In this document: piece by piece, positions 1-9,744 of the stretch
How the letters are laid out: each line of letters begins with the position of its first letter
Position numbering within the stretch: the stretch's first letter is position 1
Program-made: the position numbers and the translations under genes
Assembly (NCBI RefSeq): GCF_002953135.1
Contig: NZ_CP026372.1
Span: forward strand, 2,708,501 to 2,772,500
From: Sphingobium sp. SCG-1
Lineage (GTDB): Bacteria > Pseudomonadota > Alphaproteobacteria > Sphingomonadales > Sphingomonadaceae
Length of the DNA: 64,000 nt
Direction of reading: 5' to 3'
Notes under the pieces: model-generated
The model's input: only the letters and a program-made list of their open reading frames with translations
Databases searched by the model: none
Told to the model about the DNA's origin: nothing

Positions 1-2237
1 GCGTGCCAGACGCTCAGATAGCGGCCCGAGATCCTCGATGCGAGGGACAACGATAAAGCTCTGTCCGCCGCGCAATCGCTCACGCAAAAAGGGCCGTCCT
101 GATCATCGCATCGTCAGGGCTGGCAAGGCTTGTCCTGATAGGCTGGCGACGAGCCGGAGGCGTCGCGATCACCGACATTTGGTGCAGGCCGAACATCCCG
201 CGGTGCAGTGTTCTTGGAATGGGTGTCGCGCTCATCGCCAGAAGGTGAAGGTCGGAGCGTCCCCGCAGCTTTGCCTTATCGGCAGCGCCGAAGCGCTGCT
301 CCTCGTCAATGATGACAAGCCCCAATTTTGCATAGCGAATGTCCTTCGCCATGACGGCGGCGGTTCCGATAACTATACCGATGGAGCCATCGGCCAGCCC
401 TTCCTTTGCGGCCTTCTTCTCCGCAGCGCTCGATAGGCGCGACAGACTGACCACCGTCACACCCGTATCCTTAAATCGCCGCTTGAAGGTTTCGGTATGC
501 TGACGAACGAGAACCGTCGTTGGCGCAACCAGGATGACCTGATAGCCAGCAAGCGCCGCGAGCGCGGCGGCACGCAGGGCGACCTCGGTCTTCCCGTAGC
601 CCACGTCGCCGATCACCAGGCGATCCATCGGCCGTCCGCTGGCAAGGTCGTCCCGCACCGCCTGAATGGCACGAACCTGATCTGCCGTCTCGTTGAAAGG
701 GAATGTGGCAACAAATCGTTCGTACGCTGCACTATCGGGTTCAACGACAGCAGCTTTGACCTTGTCTTTCTCCCGAGCCAATTGAAGGAGGTCGCGGGCG
801 CTTTGGGCAACCGCCTCCTCAATCGTGCCGCGACGCTTCTTCCAGGTCGAGCCGTCTAGCTTGTCGAGCCGCACCACATCGGCATCGGCGCCATAGCGCC
901 ACAAAAGGCCAGCCTCATGACAAGGAACGAGCCGCCGGGCGCCATCGGCATATTCAAGAGCGATCAGTTCCGCGTCGCCTTCGCCGGGAGCCGGCTCGAG
1001 GCCAAGGACCCGTGCCACGCCATGATCCTCATGCACCACAAGATCGCCTGCGCGAATGTCGCCGCCTGCATGAGAGAGGGCGGCAGCAACGCCGTCTTGC
1101 GCGGCACCTAAAACTGCGCGGCTGCCGAGAAGATCGGCGGCCGCAATCACAACGAGCTTAGGGCCAAGAGCACCCCGGTCGATCGGCGCGACAAGCGCGG
1201 CTATGGCTCCCTCGGAGAGTTCATCGACAGCCGCAATGGCTTCGATGGCCTCAACCGTGGTGTTGAACGTCTTGGCGATCTTTGGCCTGAGGAAACGGAC
1301 ATCCCGCTCGCTGCCTACCAGCAGCATGCGCTTGCCCGTCTCCAAATGCGGTGCCGCAAAGCGCTTCAGCGCCGATAGGGGTGAACGTTGTTCCGCAAAG
1401 CGGGGAATGGAAGACACCTCCAATGCTTCCGGATCGCCTGGACGCCAAGCATTGAGGTCCTCTGCCCATCGCGCCTGCGAAGCGGCGCCGATCGCTGAAC
1501 CGGAGGTGCTGGCGGCTTGGTCGGCGAGGCGAATGAAACGCTCTCGCCGCTTGTCGGCTTTTTCCGAAACATAAATCCGGCCGGCCGCAGATGGGCCAAA
1601 ATTGTTACCTTCTGCTCCGACTCCGGTTAGATCGCGCGGCCGATCTCCAAAACCTCGCACGGCTCCTGGGTGCCCTGCGTTGCCGGATCATAGCGTCGGA
1701 TGCCCACGACGCGACCGTCTGCGATGTCGATACGCGCCGGCAAGCCGGTATCTGCCGGAAAGATGTCGATCACCTCCCCTCGGACCGCCACCTCGCCTGG
1801 CTCATCGACACGATCGTCGGCGACGTAACCAAGCTTTTCCATCTCAGTGGCGAATTCTGCCGCATCGATCGGATTGCCGAGGCGCAGGCTGGGAGGAGCA
1901 GCATCAAAAGCGGCCGGATCTGCATAAAGCCGCGCCGCCGCTTCGCCGCTCATAATGGTGGCAAGAGGCCGGCGTTCGGGCTCTTCCCTAAGGCGTCGAA
2001 GTTGCAGCAAGGCTGAGACACGTCTGCCGATGTTCGCGGGAGACGCAGGCGCGCTGTCGCCAGGCAAGGTATCACTCGATGGCACGAAGACGATATGATC
2101 ACTCGGTGACAGGGGCATAAGCGCATTTGCCACCGCTTCGGCTTCCTGCTCGTCATCGGCGAGATAGAGCAAATCGCCGGCCTGAAGCGCCTCAACAGCA
2201 TGAGGACGGTTTCGCTAAGTCCGCGTGAAGCGCTCAT
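1..2237 (-). pseudogene. mfd: Mfd-like transcription-repair coupling helicase, frameshifted and cut by the window start
   Basis: The minus strand encodes an Mfd-type protein in pieces. A start at 2237 is followed by a one-base loss near 2205. An in-frame TAA lies at 1627-1629, a frame change near 1580, and a further frame change near 95 in a run of five T. Visible parts, in order, are an N-terminal UvrB-like segment, a CarD/RID-like segment (DLVVHEDHGVARVLG), Walker A (GDVGYGKTE), the DEEQRFG box and SATPIPRTL. After the last shift the expected continuation (LRGGQSF...) is present in another frame. Mfd normally couples stalled RNA polymerase release to nucleotide excision repair. The short N-terminus suggests a second, paralogous copy rather than the housekeeping gene. 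The C-terminal end lies outside the window. Several independent lesions favour real decay over a single sequencing error. Confidence 0.75.
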
Positions 2238-2289
2238 GTCGCTACACCTGCGCAAAAATGGGCCCGATCAAGCCCAACAGTAAACCGGT

Positions 2290-2502
2290 TCAAATGCCTT
2301 CTTCGCCCTTATGATCGCCATGGCCTGAAGCGCGCAGTTCTGCCCGGTCACGATCTGCACGCTTGCGTGCAGTCTCGATCATCGTCCGTTCCTTAGCGGT
2401 CGGGCGATCCGTGGATTTAGGCGCGGCTTTCTCATAGAGGCCGCCACTCCCTGCTGGCCTTGGATCTGCTTCTGGATCCTGACCGCTTCTCTTCTCTTCC
2501 AT
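2290..2502 (-). CDS. small hydrophilic protein, unknown function
   Basis: A 70-residue reading frame rich in Lys, Arg, Glu and Asp, with no membrane segment or signal peptide. An AGAGG ribosome-binding site sits about seven bases before the ATG, which supports translation. I do not recognise a family. Charged proteins of this size are common in sphingomonads. It lies upstream of the broken Mfd-like gene on the same strand, 52 bases from that gene's start, so the two may once have been co-transcribed. Confidence 0.5.
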   Translation of the reverse strand: MEEKRSGQDPEADPRPAGSGGLYEKAAPKSTDRPTAKERTMIETARKRADRDRAELRASGHGDHKGEEGI

Positions 2503-3131
2503 CGTGCGCCTCTTCTACAGATGAGCAGCTAACTGCGAGACAATGTCGCGGGTTCCGCCTACGCCGAAAAGTTTGGACCAAAGATCACAGCTACGAGACA
2601 TGCGGTAGGCTGCCGATTTAAGGTTCAGGATGACTGCTTCCTGATCGTCTGCTTGGATCCGATCGAGCGGTAGCTTCCGTCAGCATCGAGCATTTTTCGA
2701 TGCGCACTTGAATGACCGGCTCTGGTCGGCAACCCGGAGAATAGCAGACGGTCGACGCCAGGAGAGCAGAAATTCTATTAAACGGCCGGCATGGGCATCT
2801 GTAGCAAGGCGCATCCAGCGGCATTCACTCAGGTTGGTGACCAATTGTGCATCTCGAGAATGGAAGTGATTGTACCACCGTTAGCGATCGGTTGACGCCG
2901 GCAGCTTAAGTGAATGTCGCAGAAATCCTCTGCTGCCATCAGGCGCTATCGCCGCGATCCTGCGTGCCACGTGGCCGGTCCGTGTTTCGCTTGCGCGGCC
3001 AAGGGCCGGTCACGACAACGCGTTTCCACCGCTTGCCAACCCACGTGAGTGCTTTCAACGGCTGTGGTCGCCATTCGAATGCGGCAGATTTGTGTACCTC
3101 ACGATAGCGGATGTGCAGCAGGAGCGCCGTG
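2503..3131. other. gene-poor stretch with possible coding remnant
   Basis: No intact gene was recognised. On the minus strand around 2640-2850 one frame reads LSECRWMRLATDAHAGRLIE and continues in a protein-like way, but it has no start and ends in a frame with stops. It may be the remnant of a small sphingomonad hypothetical gene. The rest shows nothing I can name. The ribosome-binding site AGGAG for the next gene is at about 3119-3123. Confidence 0.3.
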
Positions 3132-3440
3132 ATGCTGAGAGCCAATTTATCAGTGCTGCCTCTGCGATGGCCAATCATTCTCGGCATGGCGTTCAGCGGA
3201 TTCTTTGATGGCATATTGCTGCATCAGCTGCTGCAGTGGCATCATTTCCTGAGCCTTGCGACCGGCCCCGCGATGCAGGACATCCGAACACAGATCCTTG
3301 GCGACGGCCTGTTTCATGTCGCGGTCTACATGCTGACCGTCGCCGGCTTGTACGGCCTTTGGCGGCACCGCTCCGTGGTGTCGGGGCCGGGATCCGGGCG
3401 TCGCCTGATCGGCGGCGTTCTGCTGGGGTTTGGAACCTGA
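3132..3440 (+). pseudogene. DUF2243 membrane protein, 3' end cut off by the integrase junction
   Basis: The protein starts MLRANLSV after an AGGAG site and shows the DUF2243 core GFFDGILLHQLLQWHH, two hydrophobic segments and the start of the third conserved block (LLGFGT). Complete DUF2243 proteins run to roughly 150 residues or more, with a WHxVD-type block and further membrane helices. Here the frame ends at a TGA created exactly where sequence from the opposite-strand integrase begins, about position 3439. The function of DUF2243 is unknown. It is an integral membrane family. The gene was cut by a deletion or insertion event that also removed the integrase C-terminus. Confidence 0.75.
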
Positions 3441-4395
3441 TCGATGTCACGATTCATCTCGCGCAGCAGCTTGGTAAGCGTCATGTCCGACATGGGGGCA
3501 TCCCCTTTAGCGCCGGGGAAGATAAGGGAGCGCGATCCGATGCGAAGTTCTTGGCATCGCATGATTATGGAAAGCGCCGGCTTGGATAGGGGAATGACAT
3601 GTTCGCGGCTCGCCTTCATGCGCTCCTTGGGAATTGTCCACAGCTTGGCATCGACATCGATTTCGTCCCAACTCGCTCCACGGACCTCGCCGGACCGTAC
3701 GGCGGTCAATATGGCGAAACGCAGCGCAAGACGGCTGAAAGATTTCCGCTGGACCAGCCTGGTCATAAAATCGGGTACCTTTGTGTAAGGCATGCTGCGA
3801 AGTGCGCGTCTTTCTTTGGTTGGCGGGGCAAGCCTTTGGTCACCGCACGCATTGGAGCTTCGCTATCGCGGTATCCAGAGGCGTAGGCCCAGTCCAAAAC
3901 GGTGCCGATCCTCTGTCGCACCCTGCGTGCCGTTTCCGGCTTGGATAACCAGATCTCCGAGAGGACATTGCGGATCATGGGTCCGGTGATGTCATGCACT
4001 TGCAGGTCGCCGATCCCCGGGAACACATAGCTTTCGAGCGTCTGGAGCCATTGCTTTGCGTGCTTCTCATTTCGCCAGTTCTTCCCATGCGAGGCGATAA
4101 CCTTTGCGGCTGCTTGCCTGAAGGTGGGAATGCCCTGCAGCTTGCGTCGCTCGAACAGAGGATCAAGGCCCATTTCGACCCAAGTGCGGATTTCTCGAGC
4201 GCGCTCCCTGGCTGTCGAGAGCGATACCTTAGTAACGCTGCCGAGGCCGAAGTCGCGGCGGTTCCCGTTTTTCTGCACGCGGCAGACCCAGCTTTTCGCT
4301 CCACTGGTCTGAATCACCAAAAAGAGGCCATCGCCATCGCCGTGTCGTCCCGGCCGCGTGGCCGCCTTCACCGAGGTAGCAGAGAGCTTTCCCAT
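3440..4395 (-). pseudogene. P4-type tyrosine integrase, frameshifted and lacking its catalytic C-terminus
   Basis: The N-terminal part starts MGKLSATSVKAATRPGRHGD, the usual DUF4102 arm-binding start of prophage and island integrases, and continues through a SAM-like core-binding domain. A single missing A near 3793 shifts the frame at DAHFAA. The next frame resumes MPYTKVPDFM and includes the first catalytic Arg in AVRSGEVRGASWDEID. The sequence stops at TKLLREMNRD, before the HGFR and Tyr blocks, at the junction with the DUF2243 gene. Without the H-x-x-R and Tyr residues it cannot recombine DNA. No tRNA lies next to its start, so the original attachment site is not visible. Confidence 0.85.
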
Positions 4396-5130
4396 AGCTC
4401 AGAATCTCCCACATTTTTTCCCACATTGCCAATCGGTCACCGATGGACGAGCGGGGATGGGAGCGGACGCGAATCACGCTAAAACCCGCAGAAAAGCTGG
4501 CCTTTCGCGATTCGCAGCGGATCGGGAAAAATTGAGTGTTGGCGGAGAGGGAAGGATTCTTAAATTATGTCCATCTAGCTGTATTTATTGAACTAAATTA
4601 TCTTTTAGGGATATGCGCCCCACATATTTCCCCACACTGGCATCGGGGCATACAGACGAATAAATATAGCGCCTGCGAGGAACGAGATTAGCACCGCCTA
4701 CGATCTACTATGATGTGAATATAAAAAGACTCCGACAGGTTTCCCCAGTCATCTGCACCCGCTGATTCTTAATGAGCAACCAAACGCTTCAGGCACCCTG
4801 CCGGACAATTCTTGAGCCGCCACGAGGCGGCATTGACCGGCAATGGTGATGTCGACAGATGGGACCTTATGCCCGGTCGGCTTCGGAGCACTGCAGCTTC
4901 GATTACGGACACTAAGCCGGAGCAAAACTACCGTCCGCTGGAGCCGACATTGCTGTCGTCAGCGGTCATAAATCACTCCATCGATAGCTGCCGTACATTC
5001 ATGGCCTGCGAATGACGTATCATTGTCATCTTCAGCTGCATCGCTGCGTTCATTCGGGCCGAGCGCATCAATGATATCGAGCCAAAACTGTGTTCTAGGC
5101 ACCACCTCGCTCGATAGGTGTTATGCATTG
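4396..5130. other. AT-richer non-coding stretch upstream of the integrase relic
   Basis: About 730 bases without a gene I can support. The part from 4540 to 4760 is clearly richer in A and T than its neighbours, which fits island-end sequence. Short frames here have no family features or ribosome-binding sites. No tRNA or clear inverted repeat was found. Confidence 0.4.
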
Positions 5131-5688
5131 ATGGCCAAGCGTCCTTTCAAGGTGTTCCGAACCTCTACCGGCTTTCAGGATGCCTATGTTGCGGTGACGA
5201 GCCGTAAGGCAGCGCTGGAGGCCTGGGGCACGGACAAGGATCTGTTTTCTGCGGGCGCAGCAGAGCTGGTTACCGACCCGGAGCTAATTAAGGCGCCGCT
5301 GGCACAGCCGGGAGTCGTCATCCGCATTGCGCGGGGCACCGCTGCACAGCACCTCGCCGCCGCCGGCGATGCATGCAAGCCCGTGACGGGCAAAGCCCAT
5401 GCAAGGCCGCGATGGCAAGCAAAGACACAGAGCGCGGCCGCGCCTAGGCCCAAGAAGCACCCGCCCAGGCCGAGCCGCACGATGCTCGATCGGGCGGAGG
5501 CGGCGCTGGAACGTAAGGAACAAGACTATTCGTCTGCGATCGTCGACATAGAGGCGCGGATCGAAGATCTTCGTTGGAAGCGCGATGAACTTCGGTCCCG
5601 GCGGAATTCGGAAATCGCTAAGTTGAAGGAGCGTCGCTCGCGGGAGGAAGAGGCCTATCGCAATGCCCTGGATGCTTGGGAAGGATAG
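5131..5688 (+). CDS. conserved sphingomonad hypothetical protein with C-terminal coiled coil
   Basis: A 185-residue protein. The start MAKRPFKVFRTSTGFQDAYV is chosen because homologues I recall from sphingomonads begin this way; an in-frame ATG lies 108 bases upstream but adds low-quality sequence. Residues 1-75 form a compact domain with DLFSAGAAELVTD. A basic Ala/Pro/Lys-rich linker follows, and from about residue 115 there is a charged heptad-like helix (ERKEQDY...RRNSEIAKLKERR). Proteins of this type are sometimes labelled TolA-like only because of the linker. No catalytic motif is visible. The job is unknown; the coiled coil suggests self-association. It stands alone, with about 260 bases of empty sequence behind it. 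Confidence 0.75.
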   Translation: MAKRPFKVFRTSTGFQDAYVAVTSRKAALEAWGTDKDLFSAGAAELVTDPELIKAPLAQPGVVIRIARGTAAQHLAAAGDACKPVTGKAHARPRWQAKTQSAAAPRPKKHPPRPSRTMLDRAEAALERKEQDYSSAIVDIEARIEDLRWKRDELRSRRNSEIAKLKERRSREEEAYRNALDAWEG

Positions 5689-5948
5689 TAGAACAGCAAA
5701 GGCGTGCTGATCGGTATGCACGGCGGCATATAAATGCGTGTCACCCAACAGGCCCTTGGCTGCATGTTGGCGAAGCCGCCCGCGGAACGTTCTCGAGCAG
5801 CGCAGCAGGGCAGGCGAGTTCATACAAGTGATATCATGTCCCCACCCTTTCTAAGTAGGTCCGTCATCCTGAATTTTCTCGAGTAAAAAATCTCCGCTCG
5901 CGAATAAATTCGCCAGATGAGCTAACGGCATGCCGCATAAAGGCAGCC

Positions 5949-7670
5949 TTAGGTTTTCCGAGATGCATGGTGGGCGGCAAGATAGCCAAAGGTCATTGCT
6001 GGTCCGATGGTAATTCCTCCGGCTATGATATTGCCCCCGGTGACGGCAGCCGCGTCGTTTCCGACGGCGTAGAGTCCGGGGATCGCGCCTCCGTCAGACC
6101 GTAGCACTCTTGCGTCGGCATCCGTCGCCAGACCCGCATGCGTCCCGCCGCAGCCGGCCGTTCCCTTGACGGCGAAATATGGACTTTGATCAAGCGGGCC
6201 CAGGCAAGGATTGGGCTTATGGTCAGGATCGCCATTAACGATGTCGTAGGCGCTTTCGCCGCGCCCGAATTCCGGATCGCTGCCTTGCAAGACGTTGGCG
6301 TTGAAGCGCTTAACCGTGCTTTCAAGACCGTCTGGATCTATACCCACTATCTCTGCCAGTTCTCGGATAGTATCCGCTTTTTTGAGATAGCCTGATCGCA
6401 CGAATTTTCTGTGGGGCAGCGGCTGTGGCGGTACCGCGCAAAGGCCGTAACGATCGAGTGAACGCTTGTCGCAAATGAACCATGCAGCGGTTTCCGCTTC
6501 GTCATACGTCGCGCGCACCAGTGCGGCGCCCCAATCATGGTAGGAAGCGCCTTCACTGATGAAACGCCGCCCGCTGCGCGTAACGCATATCTGCCCGGGC
6601 ACCGCGCGCTGAATGAAGATTGGGAAGATCGACAGGTCGCCTTCGTCATGAGCAGACTGAGTAACGGGGGAATAGGCGATCGGCTCGATCATCTTATCGT
6701 CGAAATGCCCACTAATCTGCTCGGCCATCCGAAGGCCATCGCCAGTGTTGCCATAGGGCATCAGGCCCCAGGCCAAAGAGTTCGTTGCGACATCTCCCAT
6801 CGCGTCGCCAAGCAGTTCGTTACGACGACGCGTGTCATGCGGAAAGCCTCCGGTACCCAGAACCACGCCTTTGCAGGCGCGAACTTCGATATTACGACCA
6901 CCATGTTGGACAATCGCTCCGACAACTCGGCCCTGCTCAATTAACAGCCGGCGGACTGGTGCGTCGGTCCAGAGCCGCCCTCCCCGGTCGAGAACCGCCT
7001 TCGCAAGCCCGCCGATCAAAGCGCGACCGCTGGTAAGCCTCGTCGGCTGCCCTGAACGCAAACGATCGACGATATTGCCTGCGACCAGACGCAGCACGCG
7101 CAGGGCCGAAGAAGGCTTGCGGCCTGCGGAGATGAAGGTGGACAGATCCTCGTTGCCGATCTGCACCCCAAAGGCCGTCATAGACTTCAGGGGTTTCCGC
7201 AGGCGATCGAGATCCTTGCCCAGGCACCTTCCATCCCAGACGCTGGTATAGATGACCCGACCGCTTTCCACGCCTCCCGGGGCGGTGGGATGATAGTCTG
7301 GCATTGCCTTAAAGAAGGTAAAACGAACCGGCGAATTGGCGAGGACGAAATCCATCATTTCCGGCGCCTTCGCAACATAGGCCTCGGCCCGTGCCTTATC
7401 GAAATGGGGCCCAGCTTCATGCCGAAGATAGGCCAATGCCGCTTCTGGGGAATCCTGTATGCCAGCAGCTTGCGCGAGGCTGCTGCACGGGACCCAAAGC
7501 CACCCGCCGGACCTCGCCGTCGCGCCTCCGAATACCGCTTCCTTCTCAGCGACAATCACATCGAGGCCAAGATGAAGGGCGGTCAGGGCAGCAGTCATCG
7601 CACCGCCACCCGAGCCCACTACCAGCAAGTCGCAGCTATATTCGTTTTCGATGCCCTGCTGGCTGTCCAT
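5949..7670 (-). CDS. FAD-dependent oxidoreductase, KstD/fumarate-reductase flavoprotein family
   Basis: A complete 573-residue flavoprotein. The N-terminus has the FAD-binding GSGGGAMTAALTALHLGLDV and the ATARSGGWLWVP block. The C-terminus has GLYAVGNDAAAVTGGNI followed by AGGITIGPAMTFGYLAA, as in 3-oxosteroid 1-dehydrogenases and related FAD_binding_2 enzymes. Such enzymes introduce or reduce C=C bonds next to a carbonyl in steroids or other cyclic ketones. The substrate cannot be told from sequence. GGGAGA precedes the ATG. Downstream of a broken SDR and an SMP-30-like gene on the same strand, it probably belonged to one oxidative operon serving the TonB receptor further upstream. It could also be a urocanate-reductase-like enzyme, but the C-terminal block favours KstD-like. 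Confidence 0.85.
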   Translation of the reverse strand: MDSQQGIENEYSCDLLVVGSGGGAMTAALTALHLGLDVIVAEKEAVFGGATARSGGWLWVPCSSLAQAAGIQDSPEAALAYLRHEAGPHFDKARAEAYVAKAPEMMDFVLANSPVRFTFFKAMPDYHPTAPGGVESGRVIYTSVWDGRCLGKDLDRLRKPLKSMTAFGVQIGNEDLSTFISAGRKPSSALRVLRLVAGNIVDRLRSGQPTRLTSGRALIGGLAKAVLDRGGRLWTDAPVRRLLIEQGRVVGAIVQHGGRNIEVRACKGVVLGTGGFPHDTRRRNELLGDAMGDVATNSLAWGLMPYGNTGDGLRMAEQISGHFDDKMIEPIAYSPVTQSAHDEGDLSIFPIFIQRAVPGQICVTRSGRRFISEGASYHDWGAALVRATYDEAETAAWFICDKRSLDRYGLCAVPPQPLPHRKFVRSGYLKKADTIRELAEIVGIDPDGLESTVKRFNANVLQGSDPEFGRGESAYDIVNGDPDHKPNPCLGPLDQSPYFAVKGTAGCGGTHAGLATDADARVLRSDGGAIPGLYAVGNDAAAVTGGNIIAGGITIGPAMTFGYLAAHHASRKT

Positions 7671-7699
7671 CGGTATCTCCCAAAATCTATCGCTCAGTG

Positions 7700-8478
7700 T
7701 CAGCCCTGCGGATGGCTAAAAACCTTCTCCGTGCCATCCATGGCCTGTAACAATTGCCCGCCGTCGACAGCCAGCACCTGCCCCGTCACGAAGCCGCCCA
7801 CCGGCGACGCCAGAAAAATGACCGCGCCGGCCATTCCTCTGGAGGCCCGAACCGCTTAAGGGGAATGCCGCCCATCAGCGCTTTGGTCGCTGCCGGATTG
7901 GTCTGAACGAAGTTCGATCCTTCCGTCGCTAGTAACCCCGTGGCAGTGCCGTTGACCGGAACGCCATCGCTACCCAGTTAGACCGCGAGAATGCGGACAA
8001 GGTGACATAGTGCCGTGTTGGCAGGCTGTAAGAAAGATTGATTGGGCTCGCGAACAGGCGAGCGACGAGGTTTTGAAGGTCAGGCTTCCGATGTGTCCTC
8101 CACGCATATGCGGCAGCATGGCACAGGCCAAGGCTATCTGCCCTATCACATTGGCATCGAGCGGCCCGTCGCGTTTGCTCGTCACAAATCTGCATGATGC
8201 CGCCCAATTCCATATGCGCTGCAATCGCCACAAGATGATTGGCTGCGGTTTGCGCGAGGTGTTCTGCCGCCTTGCTCAAGAACGTCATAAACGGCCGGCA
8301 ATGCGCGACTTGCTCCATAGATCGCCTCGATTTTCGCTGCCACCGCTTCTGCCGCGCCCAACGTCCGGCTCGTCACGACGACACGAGCGCCATGCTCCGC
8401 AAGGTGCATCGCGGTCTCCCGCCCAATGCCTTTCGTCGCGCCAGTAATAACGCATGCAGCGCTGGCCAGATCGGACAT
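7700..8478 (-). pseudogene. short-chain dehydrogenase/reductase, multiply frameshifted
   Basis: The start MSDLASAACVITGATKGIGR is a classic SDR Rossmann motif with TGxxxGIG. The rest is recognisable only by moving between frames: AYGIGRHHADL, DANVIGQIALACAMLPHMRG, LFASPINLSYSL and a normal SDR end (GGFVTGQVLAVDGGQLLQAM, stop at 7700-7702). At least three frame changes are needed, so no functional enzyme is made. Total span (about 260 codons) equals an intact SDR, so this is decay by small indels and not deletion. It sits between the SMP-30-like gene and the KstD-like flavoprotein. Confidence 0.85.
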
Positions 8479-8495
8479 TCCCAACTTGCGCCTCC

Positions 8496-9587
8496 TCACT
8501 TCTTGATGCGGATTATGCGATCGCCCCGAAAGGTTCCTATCCACCGTTCAGTCCCCACATCTATGGCAACTGACCCGCCAGTGAAGGCTCCCCCCTCTGT
8601 TTCAGGGGACAAGATTTCGGTATGAAGGGTTTTGGGATCTATCTTCACGACTCGATAGGGCACTGGACAGCTCGCGGCGGTGCTGCCAAGGCACTGCATA
8701 ACCGCCTGTTCCCGACCTGCGAACAGCTGGCCAACGGTCAGCAAATTACCTTCACTATCCCATCGCAGGTTATCCAAGTGAATACCGAGATCAATGCTAT
8801 CGCGCCGCACCGGCTCGCTTCCGCGCGATAGGCGCACCAAGCGCTGGTCGCCCCAGGCAGCTATGAAATAAGTCTTGCCATCCAGTGAAATAGCCAGCCC
8901 GTTGGATCCCGAAACAGCGCTGTCCGCAACCTTGTGCCAGCCAGCTTTCGGATGCCACTCCAAAACATAACCGCTTGGCTCTCCAAACATCAAATCGGGA
9001 AGCCAGCGTTGCGGAGGATCGCGACCATCATGCGACTTAGTGATTGCAATCCCGCCTTCCGGTAGGGCAACAACGCCGTTTATCTGGACGTTGGCAGGTG
9101 CCAGAAGACAGCCGGCCCAGCGTAATGTAGGCTGCTTTTTCTTCGATCCCTTTTCAATGTCAAAGATCTCGATGGACTCGCGGTCCCCGTGGTTGACCGC
9201 GTACAGGCGCAGGGGATTGTCGCCTATATAAAGCCCATGGCCATCGAAGCTGCTAGGTGCCGGCTGGCCGGGACAGCCGGCAAACTGGGGATCCACCTTG
9301 GCTTCCAGCTTCCCTGGATCAATGGTTTCAACGTTGCCTGAAGCGATGTTAATCAGGTAGAGACCTTCAGATTTTGCCGCTGGACTGGAAGCGCTGCTCG
9401 CAATGACCAAGTCTGTTCCGGGTACTTGGTCCATGTCTTCAGGATTGTGCAGGCCACACAGGAACGCGCCACCACCTGCTCCACACTTCGCCGACCCTGC
9501 AGTTTGCGCAAGCACAATGTGAGGCGAATCGACCAGCATGGCCGCAGCAACTGCGAGGATCGAACAAAACACTGTTCTAAAGGTCAA
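8496..9587 (-). CDS. secreted SMP-30/gluconolactonase-like beta-propeller protein
   Basis: A 363-residue protein with a Sec signal peptide (hydrophobic ILAVAAAML segment, cleavage probably after VLAQ). The start is a TTG at 9587 preceded by AAAGGAG. Repeated blade-like segments (VIASSAS...GLYLINIASG, GLAISLDGKTYFIAAWGDQ, GGSVAIDVGTERWIGTFRGD) resemble SMP-30/strictosidine-synthase-like and arylesterase propellers, which bind a metal ion and often hydrolyse lactones or esters. The N-terminus has paired Cys residues typical of an exported protein. A periplasmic lactonase or esterase acting on the substrate of the neighbouring TonB receptor is a reasonable inference. It could equally be a non-enzymatic binding propeller. 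Confidence 0.7.
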   Translation of the reverse strand: MTFRTVFCSILAVAAAMLVDSPHIVLAQTAGSAKCGAGGGAFLCGLHNPEDMDQVPGTDLVIASSASSPAAKSEGLYLINIASGNVETIDPGKLEAKVDPQFAGCPGQPAPSSFDGHGLYIGDNPLRLYAVNHGDRESIEIFDIEKGSKKKQPTLRWAGCLLAPANVQINGVVALPEGGIAITKSHDGRDPPQRWLPDLMFGEPSGYVLEWHPKAGWHKVADSAVSGSNGLAISLDGKTYFIAAWGDQRLVRLSRGSEPVRRDSIDLGIHLDNLRWDSEGNLLTVGQLFAGREQAVMQCLGSTAASCPVPYRVVKIDPKTLHTEILSPETEGGAFTGGSVAIDVGTERWIGTFRGDRIIRIKK

Positions 9588-9744
9588 GCTCGGCTCCTTT
9601 CCTGCCTCGTCGACGAAACAGCAAAATCCAAGTCAGCGACCAAACGTGGAAATTGCGCGCTGTCGCCAATTTATTTTTCCGACAAGATCATGTCGTGAGT
9701 GAAGATAATTTGACGCTTGCGGGACACTCACGCGACCGGTGCCA

